Shown here in pieces: positions 20,423 through 29,596 of a DNA stretch of 64,000 nt. This DNA is from Burkholderia seminalis DSM 23518. Lineage in GTDB: Bacteria; Pseudomonadota; Gammaproteobacteria; Burkholderiales; Burkholderiaceae. The notes beneath the pieces are model-generated. The model was not told the origin of the DNA. It searched no databases and saw nothing but the letters and a program-made list of their open reading frames with translations. The stretch spans positions 1,240,001 through 1,304,000 of the forward strand of contig NZ_CADFDK010000001.1 in NCBI RefSeq assembly GCF_902832885.1. Direction: 5' to 3'. The translations under genes were made by a program, and so were the position numbers. Positions within the stretch are counted from its first letter, which is position 1, and each line of letters begins with the position of its first letter.

Positions 20423-21108
20423 AGTTCTGCGTGCCGCACGCCCATGGAATATCGCTTCTCGAGCTGGATCAGCACGAGGTTGGAAACGGTCGTGATCGCG
20501 AGGTAGATCAGCGCCGCGACGAGGATGAAGAAGAACATGTTGAACGTGCTCTTGCCGGCGTCCTGCGCGGCCTTCACGACGTCCGCGAGGCCGATGATCG
20601 ACACCAGCGCGGTCGCCTTCACGAGCACCTGCCAGTTGTTGCCGATGCCCGGCAGCGCGAAGCGCATCATCTGCGGAAACATGATCCGCGCGAACACGCG
20701 CGCGCCGCTCATCCCGTAAGCCGCGCCGGCCTCGAGCTGGCCGCGCGGCACCGACAGGAACGCACCGCGGAAGGTCTCGGTGAAATACGCGCCGTAGATG
20801 AAGCCGAGCGTCAGCACGCCGGCCACGAACGGGTCGATGTCGATCTGGTTCCAGCCGACGAGGTCGGTGAACTGGTTCAGCCAGATCTGGATGCTGTAGA
20901 ACAACAGCAGCATCAGCACAAGATCGGGCACCGAGCGGATCAGCGTCGTATAACCGGTCGCGATCGCTCGCAGCACCCGGTTGTGCGACAGCTTCGCCAC
21001 CGCGCCGATCAGCCCCAGCGCCACCGCAGTGGCAAGCGACAGCACCGACAGCTCGATGGTCTGCACGGTGCCGGCCCAGAGAACAGGACCAAAGCCGTAA
21101 AGGAACAC
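20419..21108 (-). CDS. Amino acid ABC transporter permease (HisQ/AotQ type)
   Basis: 229 residues from a GTG start at 21108, chosen because GGAG lies 6 nt upstream and the protein then begins MFLYGFGPVLWAGTVQTIEL, as HisQ proteins do. An ATG at 21180 would add 24 unlikely residues. Helices include TIELSVLSLATAVALGLIGA and LVLMLLLFYSIQIWL. The EAA loop QLEAGAAYGMSGARVFARIM is present. First gene of hisQ-hisM-hisP-argR, with a motif-rich 270-bp region upstream. Confidence 0.92.
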   Translation of the reverse strand: MFLYGFGPVLWAGTVQTIELSVLSLATAVALGLIGAVAKLSHNRVLRAIATGYTTLIRSVPDLVLMLLLFYSIQIWLNQFTDLVGWNQIDIDPFVAGVLTLGFIYGAYFTETFRGAFLSVPRGQLEAGAAYGMSGARVFARIMFPQMMRFALPGIGNNWQVLVKATALVSIIGLADVVKAAQDAGKSTFNMFFFILVAALIYLAITTVSNLVLIQLEKRYSMGVRHAEL

Positions 21109-21215
21109 GCGCGTCTCCAGAGTTGGAATGGATGCCGACGCGTCGCCTGTCCCGCGCCGGGCTGACGCGGATAGTCGCAAGCGAAATTGATTGTCTCAAA
21201 TCACCTGGCGTGCGA

Positions 21216-21232
21216 TTGCTGCATCGCAGCAA
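21216..21232. promoter_or_regulatory. Inverted repeat upstream of the permease operon
   Basis: TTGCTGC-ATC-GCAGCAA is a perfect 7-bp inverted repeat 108-124 bp before the hisQ-like start and 5 bp from the GTCGCAAAT motif. It may be a second regulator site. Confidence 0.35.
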
Positions 21233-21236
21233 CCCG

Positions 21237-21254
21237 CCTCGTCATTTGCGACCG
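21237..21254 (-). promoter_or_regulatory. Candidate ArgR-like operator before the permease operon
   Basis: On the minus strand GGTCGCAAATGACGAGG shares the GTCGCAAAT core, the following CG and AGGCG-like end with the sites before astC and near the binding-protein gene. It lies about 130 bp before the permease start. Confidence 0.4.
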
Positions 21255-21280
21255 ATGTCTACTTCGCTGTTTCAAAAGGA

Positions 21281-21330
21281 AAAAAGCCGCTTCCTGACAG
21301 TCGGATGACACGCAGGGAAGCGGACTTTTT
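21281..21330 (-). terminator. Rho-independent terminator of the hpn/lipoprotein unit
   Basis: On the minus strand an AAAAAGTCCGCTTCCC / GGAAGCGGCTTTTT hairpin with one bulged base and a 20-nt loop ends in T5, about 50 bp after the lipoprotein stop. Confidence 0.6.
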
Positions 21331-21377
21331 GCAATTTTCCGGTCGCTTTTTCGATATAGCGCCGCAGACGGCCGCGC

Positions 21378-21935
21378 TTACCGTCCCTTCAGGATGTCGG
21401 AGCGCGAAGTCGTATAGACCAGCCCGTCCGGGCCGAAATGGACGTTGAAGAACGCGTCGGTGTTGACGCCGTCCTCGAGCCAGCGCCAGCTCCAGACCGT
21501 CTCGGGCTTCAGCGGATACTGCGCGATGTCGCCGGGCTTGCCGAGCAGGCGCCGCACCTCGTCCTCGTTCATCCCCGGGCGCACCTTCGCGAAATTCTCG
21601 GCGGTCAGCACCTGCGTCGCGCCCGCGTAGCGCCCGTTCGCATCGAGATCGACGAACCAGGTCTGGTTGCCCATCGGGCCGCGCGGATATTCGTAGCGCT
21701 TCGAGCCGTCGGTGAACTCGCGCACGATCTCGGGCTTGCCCATCGTGCCGCGCACGTCGGCCTCGGTCGATTCGCCGACCTTCAGCCCCTTGAGCAGCAG
21801 CGGCGCGGGCTTGATCGCGTTGAAGAAGTCCCTGATACGTTGCACGTCGAGGTCGCCTTGCTTGTCGTCGCAGCCGGTCAGCGCCAGCGCGGCGGCCAGC
21901 ATCGTCACGGGAAGCAGCCGGAATCGGAAAATCAT
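21378..21935 (-). CDS. Lipoprotein with BamE/SmpA-like domains
   Basis: 185 residues from ATG 21935. MIFRFRLLPVTMLAAALALTGC is a lipoprotein signal with lipobox LTGC, so the mature protein starts at Cys and is membrane anchored. Two similar segments, LKVGESTEADVRGTMGKPEIV and VRPGMNEDEVRRLLGKPGDI, each match the BamE/SmpA repeat. It is therefore a two-repeat member rather than BamE itself, which is smaller. It follows hpnL by 33 bp from a start that lacks a good ribosome site, and may be co-transcribed with the hopanoid genes. A role at the outer membrane is inferred. Confidence 0.8.
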   Translation of the reverse strand: MIFRFRLLPVTMLAAALALTGCDDKQGDLDVQRIRDFFNAIKPAPLLLKGLKVGESTEADVRGTMGKPEIVREFTDGSKRYEYPRGPMGNQTWFVDLDANGRYAGATQVLTAENFAKVRPGMNEDEVRRLLGKPGDIAQYPLKPETVWSWRWLEDGVNTDAFFNVHFGPDGLVYTTSRSDILKGR

Positions 21936-22022
21936 CGGAAGAAATGCGCGTCGAGAAAACACGCGGCAAGGATACCCGTGCGACGCCAAAAGCGCGAGAC
22001 GGGCGCACGGCCCGTCTCCTGT

Positions 22023-23069
22023 TCAATGCGTCGTTTCGGTTTCCGTCTCGGCTTCGGTCACGCGGCCCGCCTGCGCCGCGCGCGGCGCGGCCGGCGGCGC
22101 ACCGATGCGGCGGCGCGTACGCACAAGCTCGGCAAGCTGCCACGAGCCGAGCGCCAGGCAGCCGAACAGCACCTCGCGGCCGCGCTTGACCACCGCGAGC
22201 GACAGCGCCGTCTCGCGGTCGACGCCGAACATCTGCGCGAGCAGCACGACGGTCGCCTCCTGCACGCCGAGCCCGCCCGGCACCATGAACGCCGCATGCC
22301 GCACGGCCTGCGTCATCGCCTCGATCGCGATCGCGCCGCCGACCGACACCGGATGGCCGAGCAACGCGAGCGCCCAGTAGATCTCGAGCGCGCCGAGCAC
22401 ATAGCCGGCCAGTTGCCAGAAGAATGCGCTGAACAGCAGGCCCGTGCGCGACATCAGCGCGTCGATGTCGGCGTCGAGCCGGCGCCCGTCGACGCCCTGC
22501 AGCAGCCGGTGCGAATCGCCGAGCAGGCGCCCCGCGAAACGCTCGATCGCGTGGAAGACGCCGCCGCGCCGCATCAGCACGACGCCGAGCACCGGCAACG
22601 GCAGCGTCAGCAGCAGCGCGAGACCGATCGTGCCGCCGCCCATGTTGTCCGTCGTCGCGAGCAGCAGCACGAGGCCGAGCGCCGCGAAGGCATACTGGAC
22701 GACGATCGTCACGAGCACTTCGACGATCACCGATGCGGTGACACGGCTCGCATCGGGCACCTGCCAGCGCGCGAGCCGGATGCCGACGATCTCGCCGCCG
22801 ATCCCGACCACCGGCAGCAGCCGGTTCACGGCCTCGCGCACGGTCGCGATCCACCACAGGAACGGCAGCGAACTGCGCCGGTCGAGCAGCAGGTGCCACG
22901 CGTACGCATCGAGCAGCAGCGGCAGCCCATGGAACGGCACGAGCCACAGCAGCGCATAGCCGGCGCGCGCGAGCATCTGCGACACGTCGCCGACGCCTTC
23001 GTGCAGCCCCAGCGCGAGCAGGATGCTGATGCCGATCGGCCAGCCGAGCCACTTGATCCACTTGCTCAT
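22023..23069 (-). CDS. hpnL: Hopanoid-associated membrane protein HpnL (UPF0104/LPG synthase-like)
   Basis: 348 residues with about eight membrane helices. It is of the type also seen in the transmembrane part of lysylphosphatidylglycerol synthases: LLPVVGIGGEIVGIRLARWQ near residue 90 and AFMVPGGLGVQEATVVLLA near residue 270 are the two signature loops. HpnL proteins occur with hopanoid genes; their biochemical role is not established. ATG 23069 overlaps the hpnK stop by ATGA. Confidence 0.87.
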   Translation of the reverse strand: MSKWIKWLGWPIGISILLALGLHEGVGDVSQMLARAGYALLWLVPFHGLPLLLDAYAWHLLLDRRSSLPFLWWIATVREAVNRLLPVVGIGGEIVGIRLARWQVPDASRVTASVIVEVLVTIVVQYAFAALGLVLLLATTDNMGGGTIGLALLLTLPLPVLGVVLMRRGGVFHAIERFAGRLLGDSHRLLQGVDGRRLDADIDALMSRTGLLFSAFFWQLAGYVLGALEIYWALALLGHPVSVGGAIAIEAMTQAVRHAAFMVPGGLGVQEATVVLLAQMFGVDRETALSLAVVKRGREVLFGCLALGSWQLAELVRTRRRIGAPPAAPRAAQAGRVTEAETETETTH

Positions 23070-23950
23070 GACGGCTGCGCTCCCGGTGCGCGCGCCGCCT
23101 GCGCGCCGCGACGTGCCGCGGGCTGGCCGAAGACGTCGGCAAAGCCGCCGGTCGCGACGCCCGCCGCCTTCAGCGCGGCCGCCACGCGCGGCGACAGCAG
23201 CGCGTCGAGTTCGTCGACCGGACGGTAGCCGGCCATCGTCGGCGTGATCGGGCCGTCGCCGGCCTCGGCCGGATGGCAGTAGATCTCGCCGACGCCCGGC
23301 GGCAGCGTCGCGAGCGCGTCGAGCAGCACGGCCTCGTCCATCGCGCCCGTCTGCGCGATCCCGACCACGTAGTCGTTGTGCGCGAGCCCGGCGCGGTCGA
23401 GCCGCGCGCGCACGAGCGCGATCCACGGCTTGAGCAGCGCGGGCGCGCTCGTCTCGTACGGCAACCGCACCGCGCGCAACCCGTAGTCGCGGCCGATCTC
23501 GATGATCATCGACAGCACGGTCGGATGCAGGTGGAAATGCTTGTGCGCGTTCACGTGATCGAGCGGCAGGCCGCTCGCCGCGAACGCGTCGAACTGCGCC
23601 CGGATCTCGCGGCGCAGTTGCGCGCGAACGTGCGGCAGGAAGAAAAAGCGACAGCCGTCCTTCGCCATCGCGTCGCCGAACCGCCCGTCGGGCCCGACGA
23701 GCGCGGGAATGTCATGCGCGGGCAGCGTGGCCGGCCCGTCCGCGAGCACCAGGTGCAGGCCGACCGCGAGCGACGGCAGCCGCCGCGCGCGGTCGATCGC
23801 ATCCCGCGCCGCGGGCGCACCGACCATCAGGCTCGCGGCATTCAGCACGCCGTCGCGATGCGCGCGCTCGACCGCCGCGTTGACGCGCGGGTGCAGCCCG
23901 AAATCGTCCGCGGTGAAGATCAGCGCCCGCGCCGCCCGCTGCGTCGCCAC
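23066..23950 (-). CDS. hpnK: Hopanoid glucosamine deacetylase HpnK (YdjC/ChbG family)
   Basis: 294 residues. The YdjC fold is shown by LIFTADDFGLHPRVNAAVERA, with Asp ligands of the metal site, VGLHLVLADG, and VNAHKHFHLHPTVL with the His ligands. In Burkholderia cenocepacia HpnK removes acetyl from the N-acetylglucosaminyl group on bacteriohopanetetrol, after HpnI and before HpnJ. It sits 3 bp after hpnJ and overlaps hpnL. Confidence 0.9.
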   Translation of the reverse strand: MATQRAARALIFTADDFGLHPRVNAAVERAHRDGVLNAASLMVGAPAARDAIDRARRLPSLAVGLHLVLADGPATLPAHDIPALVGPDGRFGDAMAKDGCRFFFLPHVRAQLRREIRAQFDAFAASGLPLDHVNAHKHFHLHPTVLSMIIEIGRDYGLRAVRLPYETSAPALLKPWIALVRARLDRAGLAHNDYVVGIAQTGAMDEAVLLDALATLPPGVGEIYCHPAEAGDGPITPTMAGYRPVDELDALLSPRVAAALKAAGVATGGFADVFGQPAARRGAQAARAPGAQPS

Positions 23951-23953
23951 GGA

Positions 23954-25375
23954 TTACGCCTCGTGCGCGCGCAGGAAGCGGAAGAACTCGACGCCTTCGC
24001 GCAGGCGGCGCTTCATCATGTCCCAGCTCGTCAGCATCTCGCGCACGATCTCCCAGATCTTCGACGGGCGGAAATAGAACTCGCGATAGAACTGCTCGAG
24101 GTGGTGATAGATCTCGTCGCGCGACAGGTGCGCGTAGCCGATCGCCGCGAGCTGCACGCCTTCCTTGCTCACCAGGTTGATCGTCTTGTTCTCTTCCATC
24201 CAGCCGTTTTCGACGGCCTGCTTGTAGAGCGTCGTGCCCGGATACGGCGCGGCGAGCGAGACCTGGATCGTGTGCGGATTGATTTCCTTCGCGTACTCGA
24301 TCGTCTTCTTGATGGTTTCCTGCGTCTCGCCCGGCAGGCCGAGGATGAAGGTGCCGTGGATCTTGATGCCGAGCTTCTTGCAGTCCGCGCTGAAGCGGCG
24401 CGCGAAATCGGTGCGCACGCCCTTCTTGATGTTCACGAGGATCTGGTCGTCGCCGGATTCGAAGCCGACCAGCAGCAGACGCAGGCCGTTTTCCTTCATG
24501 ACCTTCAGCGTCTTGTACGGCACGTTGGCCTTCGCGTTGCACGACCACGTGATGCCGAGCTTGCCCAGGCCGATGGCGATGGCTTCGGCGCGCGGCAGGT
24601 CGTCGGTGAAGGTGTCGTCGTCGAACATCAGTTCCTTCACTTCCGGCATGTTGTCGCGGATCCACTTCGCTTCCGCGAGCACGTTCTCGACCGAGCGCGT
24701 GCGGTAGCGATGGCCGCTGACCGTCTGCGGCCACAGGCAGAACGTGCAGCGCGACTTGCAGCCGCGGCCCGTGTAGATCGACACGTACGGATAGTTCAGG
24801 TAGCCGATGAAGTAGTTGTCGATCTTCAGGTCGCGCTTGTAGACGGGCGCGACGAACGGCAGCTCGTCCATGTTCTCGAGGATCGGACGCGCTTCGTTGT
24901 GCTCGATCGAGCCGTCCTTCGCGCGCCAGCTCAGGCCCTTGATCTCGGGGAACGGCTTGCCTTCGGCGAGCTCCTTGCACGTGTAGTCGAATTCCTCGCG
25001 GCACACGAAGTCGATTGCGTCGCTCGCCGTGAGCGAGTTGTGCGGATCGACCATCACCTTCGCGCCCACCATGCCGACCAGCATCGACGGCTTCATCTTC
25101 TTGAGATCCTGCGCGAACATCGCGTCGGTCGGGAACGACGGCGTGCTCGTGTGAATGATCACGAGGTCGTAGTCGTTGGCGATCTTCAGCGTTTCCTCGA
25201 CCGACAGGCCGTCGGCCGGTGCATCGACGACACGGCTGCCCGGCACGAGCGCGGCCGGCTGCGCGAGCCAGGTCGGATACCAGAAGGAACGGATTTCGCG
25301 CTTCGCCTGATAGCGCGAGCCGGCTCCGCCGTCGAAGCCGTCATACGAAGGGGCCTGCAAGAACAGCGTTTTCAT
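23954..25375 (-). CDS. hpnJ: Hopanoid B12-binding-type radical SAM protein HpnJ
   Basis: 473 residues. The N-terminal 150 residues resemble a cobalamin-binding domain. The radical SAM core begins with GRGCKSRCTFCLW, which holds the CxxxCxxC cluster ligands; GFESGDD and FILGLPGETQE follow in order. Known role in B. cenocepacia: conversion of bacteriohopanetetrol glucosamine to the cyclitol ether by ring contraction. The start MKTLFLQAPSYDGFDGG at 25375 has CCGGAG 5-6 nt upstream, better than the ATG at 25396. The gene is 155 bp after hpnI. Confidence 0.93.
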   Translation of the reverse strand: MKTLFLQAPSYDGFDGGAGSRYQAKREIRSFWYPTWLAQPAALVPGSRVVDAPADGLSVEETLKIANDYDLVIIHTSTPSFPTDAMFAQDLKKMKPSMLVGMVGAKVMVDPHNSLTASDAIDFVCREEFDYTCKELAEGKPFPEIKGLSWRAKDGSIEHNEARPILENMDELPFVAPVYKRDLKIDNYFIGYLNYPYVSIYTGRGCKSRCTFCLWPQTVSGHRYRTRSVENVLAEAKWIRDNMPEVKELMFDDDTFTDDLPRAEAIAIGLGKLGITWSCNAKANVPYKTLKVMKENGLRLLLVGFESGDDQILVNIKKGVRTDFARRFSADCKKLGIKIHGTFILGLPGETQETIKKTIEYAKEINPHTIQVSLAAPYPGTTLYKQAVENGWMEENKTINLVSKEGVQLAAIGYAHLSRDEIYHHLEQFYREFYFRPSKIWEIVREMLTSWDMMKRRLREGVEFFRFLRAHEA

Positions 25376-25530
25376 GAATGCTCCGGTAGCCTGCATAGTT
25401 CGTTTCGTTGCAACGATTCAGTCAAAAAACCGCGGGCCGCCGTGCCGGCGCCCGCCTCTCTGTCATGTCGCGCCGCGCGGCGTCGCCGTGCAGCGCGTCT
25501 CGGCCCTCGGGCCGGGTTCGATCGACGGTC

Positions 25531-26706
25531 CTAATGGCCGTCCACTGCTTCCACCGCCGCCGTCGCGCGTTCGCCGCCGACGACCGTCATCCTTGCGCCG
25601 CGCCACACGACGTGCGTGCCGAACACGGCCGCGAGCCATTCGAGCGCGAGCAGCGTGTCGCGCACCGCGACAAGCGGCAGGTCGCGCCAGAACGCGCGCC
25701 AGCCCTCTTCGCCGCGCGCGTGCAGCACGAGCCGCCCGAATGCGCCGACCACGGCTGCGCCGCCCGCCAGCGTGCCGGCGAAGGTGCCGTCGAGGCGCAG
25801 CGCGAGCGCCGCGCCGATCGCGAGCCACGGCACCGTAAACGTAATGAACAGGAACGCGAAGCCGGCCGGGTTCAGCGAACGGATCGTGCGCAGCCAGCGC
25901 GTTTCGCGGTGCCACAACGGCCCGAACGACGGCTCGATCACGTCGGTCGCGACCTCGACCTCCGACAGTACTGTGCGCCGCCCGAGGCGCCTCGGCAATT
26001 CCGCCAGCCAGAAATCGTCGGCCAGCTCGTCCTTCAGCGCGAACAAGCCGCCGATCCGGTCGAGTGTGTCGCGCGTCAGCGCGAGCGTCGCGCCGAAGCC
26101 GAAGCGGCTCGAGCGGCCGAGGTGCGTGATCCGCACCGACGGCGCGAACCACGCGTCGACGAACTGTGCGCCGATCCGCGTCCAGAAGCCGCCGACGCTG
26201 CGCGCATGATACAGACACGTGACGACCCCGACCGACACGTCGGCGAGCGGCGCCGTCACGCGCTCCAGATAGTCGGGCTGTACCGCGATGTCGCTGTCGG
26301 CGATCACGATGCGGTCGTATTTCGCGCGCGCGGCGAGATTGATCAGGTTGCTGACCTTCAGGTTCTTGCCGTGCACGCGCGCGTCGACCACCAGCGTGAT
26401 GTCGCACTCGGGATAGTCGGCGCGCAGCCGCTCGACGACGGCAATCGCCGGATCGGCCGGCGACGCGACCCCGAACAGCACCTCATGACGCGGGTGGCGC
26501 TGCTCGCAGAACGTCGCGAGGTTTTCGTACAGGTGCGGCTCCGCGCCGCACAGCGGCTTGAGCACGCTGACCGGCTCGAAACCGTCGCGCGCGGCGGTGC
26601 GTGGCGTGCGCGGCCGCGGCGCGAAGGCCGCGACGAGCGCATAGCCGGCCGCGGCCAGCGTGAAGGCGATCAGGAGCCAGTCGAGCAGTGTTGCGGTTGG
26701 CGTCAT
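25531..26706 (-). CDS. hpnI: Hopanoid glycosyltransferase HpnI (GT21, ceramide glucosyltransferase-like)
   Basis: 391 residues. An N-terminal anchor helix (LLDWLLIAFTLAAAGYALVA) leads to a GT-A domain: VSVLKPLCGAEPHLYENL, IVIADSDIAV (DxD-like metal site), LKDELADDFWLAE and HRETRWLRT (a Q/RxxRW-type motif). C-terminal helices anchor it again. HpnI adds N-acetylglucosamine to bacteriohopanetetrol. GGGAGG precedes ATG 26706. It leads the minus-strand series hpnI-J-K-L. Confidence 0.9.
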   Translation of the reverse strand: MTPTATLLDWLLIAFTLAAAGYALVAAFAPRPRTPRTAARDGFEPVSVLKPLCGAEPHLYENLATFCEQRHPRHEVLFGVASPADPAIAVVERLRADYPECDITLVVDARVHGKNLKVSNLINLAARAKYDRIVIADSDIAVQPDYLERVTAPLADVSVGVVTCLYHARSVGGFWTRIGAQFVDAWFAPSVRITHLGRSSRFGFGATLALTRDTLDRIGGLFALKDELADDFWLAELPRRLGRRTVLSEVEVATDVIEPSFGPLWHRETRWLRTIRSLNPAGFAFLFITFTVPWLAIGAALALRLDGTFAGTLAGGAAVVGAFGRLVLHARGEEGWRAFWRDLPLVAVRDTLLALEWLAAVFGTHVVWRGARMTVVGGERATAAVEAVDGH

Positions 26707-27344
26707 GCGCAACGCCTCCCGGCAGCCTGAACGCCATGGAGAACGCTTGAGCGCGATTGAGCGTGATGCGGTATTCCGGCGACGACGAACGCGGGCACGA
26801 CCCGACTCCTTGTTCCAGCAGCGTCTGTAATGGGGGAGGCGCGCCCCGTTGTTCGGGTGCGGCCATGCCCGGTTTCGCGTGGCATCTCTCCGCGCAATGC
26901 CCGGAAGGGGATGCGGGAAGACTCGACTGGCTACCATCGGCACAACATGGGCAGGCGCCGGATTTTAGCAGTCCGCAGCCCCCCGCGCGTGGCACGACGA
27001 GAAACGGACTAGTGCAATTCCGGCAAAGCTGAGCGGACGACGAACCTTATCGGTACAGCCACGTTCACGTTAGCGTAAGCACTTTGCAGGCGTATTGCAG
27101 TCTTGAAAATCAGACGTTTCGTGCAAATTTGTACGTCGATGCGGATTCACCGCCAATCGCCGTAAAGATTGGTAATTAATCGGCGATTAGGTTGATTTCT
27201 GCAACGATCAAGAACGACGCCCCTGCACCCCTGTAAGGCGCATGGGTATCGGCGCGCCGCCAGCACGTTCCGGAACCCTTTGGCAAAATCCTTGGCATTT
27301 GTTGCATAAGCGCATCACCGCGCCCCTCATTCGAAGGCCACCCG
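26707..27344. other. 638-bp intergenic region between hpnI and the LLM oxidoreductase
   Basis: Divergent control region with no supportable gene. TTGAGCG is repeated with 10-bp spacing at 26747-26763, upstream of hpnI. From about 27030 to 27240 the base composition becomes clearly less GC-rich, as in a promoter zone. The inverted repeat AATCGCCG (27155-27162) / CGGCGATT (27181-27188) encloses an 18-bp AT-rich spacer. Confidence 0.5.
27155..27188. promoter_or_regulatory. AATCGCCG inverted repeat, possible operator
   Basis: Two perfect 8-bp inverted arms with an AT-rich 18-bp spacer, 157-190 bp before the oxidoreductase start. The spacing suits either a dimeric regulator or an RNA hairpin. Confidence 0.35.
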
Positions 27345-28343
27345 ATGACACCGTTTTCCGTACTCGATCTCGCCCCCATTCCGGCCGGCACCGACGCCTC
27401 GCAGGCGTTCCGCAACACCGTCGATCTCGCGCAGCATGCGGAGCGCTGGGGCTACCGGCGCTACTGGCTGGCCGAGCATCACAACATGCCGGGCATCGCG
27501 AGCGCGGCCACCGCGGTCGTGATCGGCCACGTCGCGGGCGCCACGCGAACGATCCGGGTCGGCTCGGGCGGCATCATGCTGCCGAATCACGCGCCGCTCG
27601 TGATCGCCGAGCAGTTCGGCACGCTCGCCTCGCTGTATCCGGGGCGCATCGACCTCGGCCTCGGCCGCGCGCCCGGCACCGACCAGACCACGTCGCGCGC
27701 GCTGCGCCGCGACCTGATCGGCAGCGCCGACTCGTTTCCGGACGATGTCGCCGAGCTGCAGCGCTACTTCGCGGAGCCGGTGCCCGGCCAGCGCGTGCGC
27801 GCGGTGCCCGGCGCGGGGCTCGACGTGCCGGTATGGCTGCTCGGTTCGAGTCTGTTCAGTGCACAGCTCGCCGCGATGCTCGGGCTGCCGTTCGCATTCG
27901 CGTCGCACTTCGCGCCGGACTACCTGATGCGTGCGCTCGAGATCTATCGCGCGCAGTACCGGCCGTCGGCCGCGTGGCCGAAGCCGCACGCGATGGTCGG
28001 CGTCAACGTGTTCGCGGCGGAGACCGACGACGAGGCACGGCGCCTGTTCACGTCGCTGCAGCAGCAGTTCATCAACCTGCGGCGCGGCACGCCGGGCAAG
28101 CTGCCGCCGCCCGTCGACGTGCTCGAGGCAAACGAGCTCGAGCTCGCGACCGTCGCGCATTCGCTGTCGTTCGCGGCGGTCGGCTCGCGCGACACGGTGC
28201 GCGACAAGCTGCGCGATCGCATCGCGCAAACCGGCGCCGACGAGCTGATCGTCACCGCGCAGATCTACGATCACGCCGCGCGGCTGCGCTCGTTCGAACT
28301 GACCGCGCAGATTCGCGACGAGCTCGCGAACGAGGCGCGCTGA
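27345..28343 (+). CDS. LLM class flavin-dependent oxidoreductase (luciferase-like)
   Basis: 332 residues of the bacterial luciferase-like TIM-barrel family. [20 protein letters not shown], then [20 protein letters not shown], contains the AEHH motif, and [13 protein letters not shown] follows; this is the YwcH-like group that uses reduced [18 protein letters not shown] is also typical. The substrate is unknown. An AAGG sequence lies about 7 nt before the start. It is a single gene convergent with the exported hydrolase, with only 19 bp between them. Confidence 0.88.
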   Translation: MTPFSVLDLAPIPAGTDASQAFRNTVDLAQHAERWGYRRYWLAEHHNMPGIASAATAVVIGHVAGATRTIRVGSGGIMLPNHAPLVIAEQFGTLASLYPGRIDLGLGRAPGTDQTTSRALRRDLIGSADSFPDDVAELQRYFAEPVPGQRVRAVPGAGLDVPVWLLGSSLFSAQLAAMLGLPFAFASHFAPDYLMRALEIYRAQYRPSAAWPKPHAMVGVNVFAAETDDEARRLFTSLQQQFINLRRGTPGKLPPPVDVLEANELELATVAHSLSFAAVGSRDTVRDKLRDRIAQTGADELIVTAQIYDHAARLRSFELTAQIRDELANEAR

Positions 28344-28362
28344 CGGCGCCCCTGCCCCCGCG

Positions 28363-29424
28363 TCACTGCGGGTGCACGGCCTCCAGCCCGTCGAGCAGCG
28401 CCTTGTGGAACGCGTCCGGATCCTGGATCTGCGGCGCGTGTCCGAGCGCCGGGAATTCGACGAGCTGCGCGCCGGGAATCGCGGCCTGCGTGCGCTTCGC
28501 GAGTTCCGGATAGCGGCCGAGCTTCGCATGCACGTCGGGCGGCGCGACGTCCTTGCCGATCGCGGTCGTGTCCTTGTCGCCGATCATCAGCAGCGTCGGC
28601 ACGCGGATCGCGCCGAGTTCATAGACCACCGGCTGCGTGAGGATCATGTCGTAGATCAGCGCGGAATTCCACGCGACCGCATCGCGGCCGGCGCCGCGAT
28701 ACATGCCGGCCAGCATCTGCACCCAGCGCTCGTACGACGGCGACCACTTGCCCGCGTAGTACGTGCCCTGCTCGTAGCGGCGGATGCCGTCGGCCGTCGT
28801 CTTCTGCTCGCGCGCATACCAGTAGTCGACCGACAGCGGCGGCACGCCGAGCGCCTTCCAGTCCTCGAGGCCGATCGGGTTCACGAGCACGAGCTGGTCG
28901 GTCGCCTTCGGATACATCAGCGCATAGCGGATCGCGAGCATCCCGCCGGTCGAATGACCGACGATCGTCGCCGACTTCACGCCCACCGATTCGAGCAGCG
29001 CATGCGTGTTGCGCGCGAGTTGCTGGAACGTGTACTGATAGCGCTCGGGCTTCGACGACTTGCAGAAGCCGATCTGGTCCGGCGCGATCACGCGGTAGCC
29101 GGCACGGCTCAACACGCCGATCGTGTCCTCCCAGGTGGCCGCGCAGAAGTTCTTCCCGTGCAGCAGCACGACGGTGCGACCGTTCGGGTGGGCGGGCTGG
29201 ACATCGAGAAACGCCATCTCGAGGGTTTCGCGCTGCGACACGAACGTATACAGGTGCACAGGCGCCGGATACGTGAACCCTTCCAGGCGCGGGCCGTACA
29301 CGGGCCCGTCGTTGCCCGCGGACGGTGCGGCAACGGCCGCCGCAGGCATGGCGCACACGGCGGCGGCGGCCGCGCCGAGCGCGGCGGCGCGCGCAACAGA
29401 CAACATCTTGCAAATCGAAAGCAT
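28363..29424 (-). CDS. Exported alpha/beta hydrolase
   Basis: 353 residues from ATG 29424. The hydrophobic N-terminus ([20 protein letters not shown]) with AVAA just after it predicts export. Catalytic elements are in order: oxyanion region [13 protein letters not shown], nucleophile elbow VGHSTGGM, acid region [10 protein letters not shown], and His in [19 protein letters not shown] and [12 protein letters not shown] are typical of this epoxide-hydrolase/lipase-like group. The substrate is not inferable. It is divergent from pdxY. Confidence 0.83.
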   Translation of the reverse strand: MLSICKMLSVARAAALGAAAAAVCAMPAAAVAAPSAGNDGPVYGPRLEGFTYPAPVHLYTFVSQRETLEMAFLDVQPAHPNGRTVVLLHGKNFCAATWEDTIGVLSRAGYRVIAPDQIGFCKSSKPERYQYTFQQLARNTHALLESVGVKSATIVGHSTGGMLAIRYALMYPKATDQLVLVNPIGLEDWKALGVPPLSVDYWYAREQKTTADGIRRYEQGTYYAGKWSPSYERWVQMLAGMYRGAGRDAVAWNSALIYDMILTQPVVYELGAIRVPTLLMIGDKDTTAIGKDVAPPDVHAKLGRYPELAKRTQAAIPGAQLVEFPALGHAPQIQDPDAFHKALLDGLEAVHPQ

Positions 29425-29596
29425 GGCGATCACGGAGATTGGAGACGCGCGCGGGCAGCCGGGCAGCCGCGCGCCCCGCGATTCTACGCGCTCGCGTGAC
29501 GACGGCGCGCAACACTCCGGGGCCACGCGACTTCCGCGCGTGCGACGAACTCGGGTATCGTGTGACGTGACCCTGAAACGCGTGCAGGCGATTCCC

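Noticed and set aside
20423-21232. Upstream extension of the second permease frame
   Set aside because: It overlaps the HisQ-like permease out of frame and lacks membrane character; the ATGA junction marks the true start.
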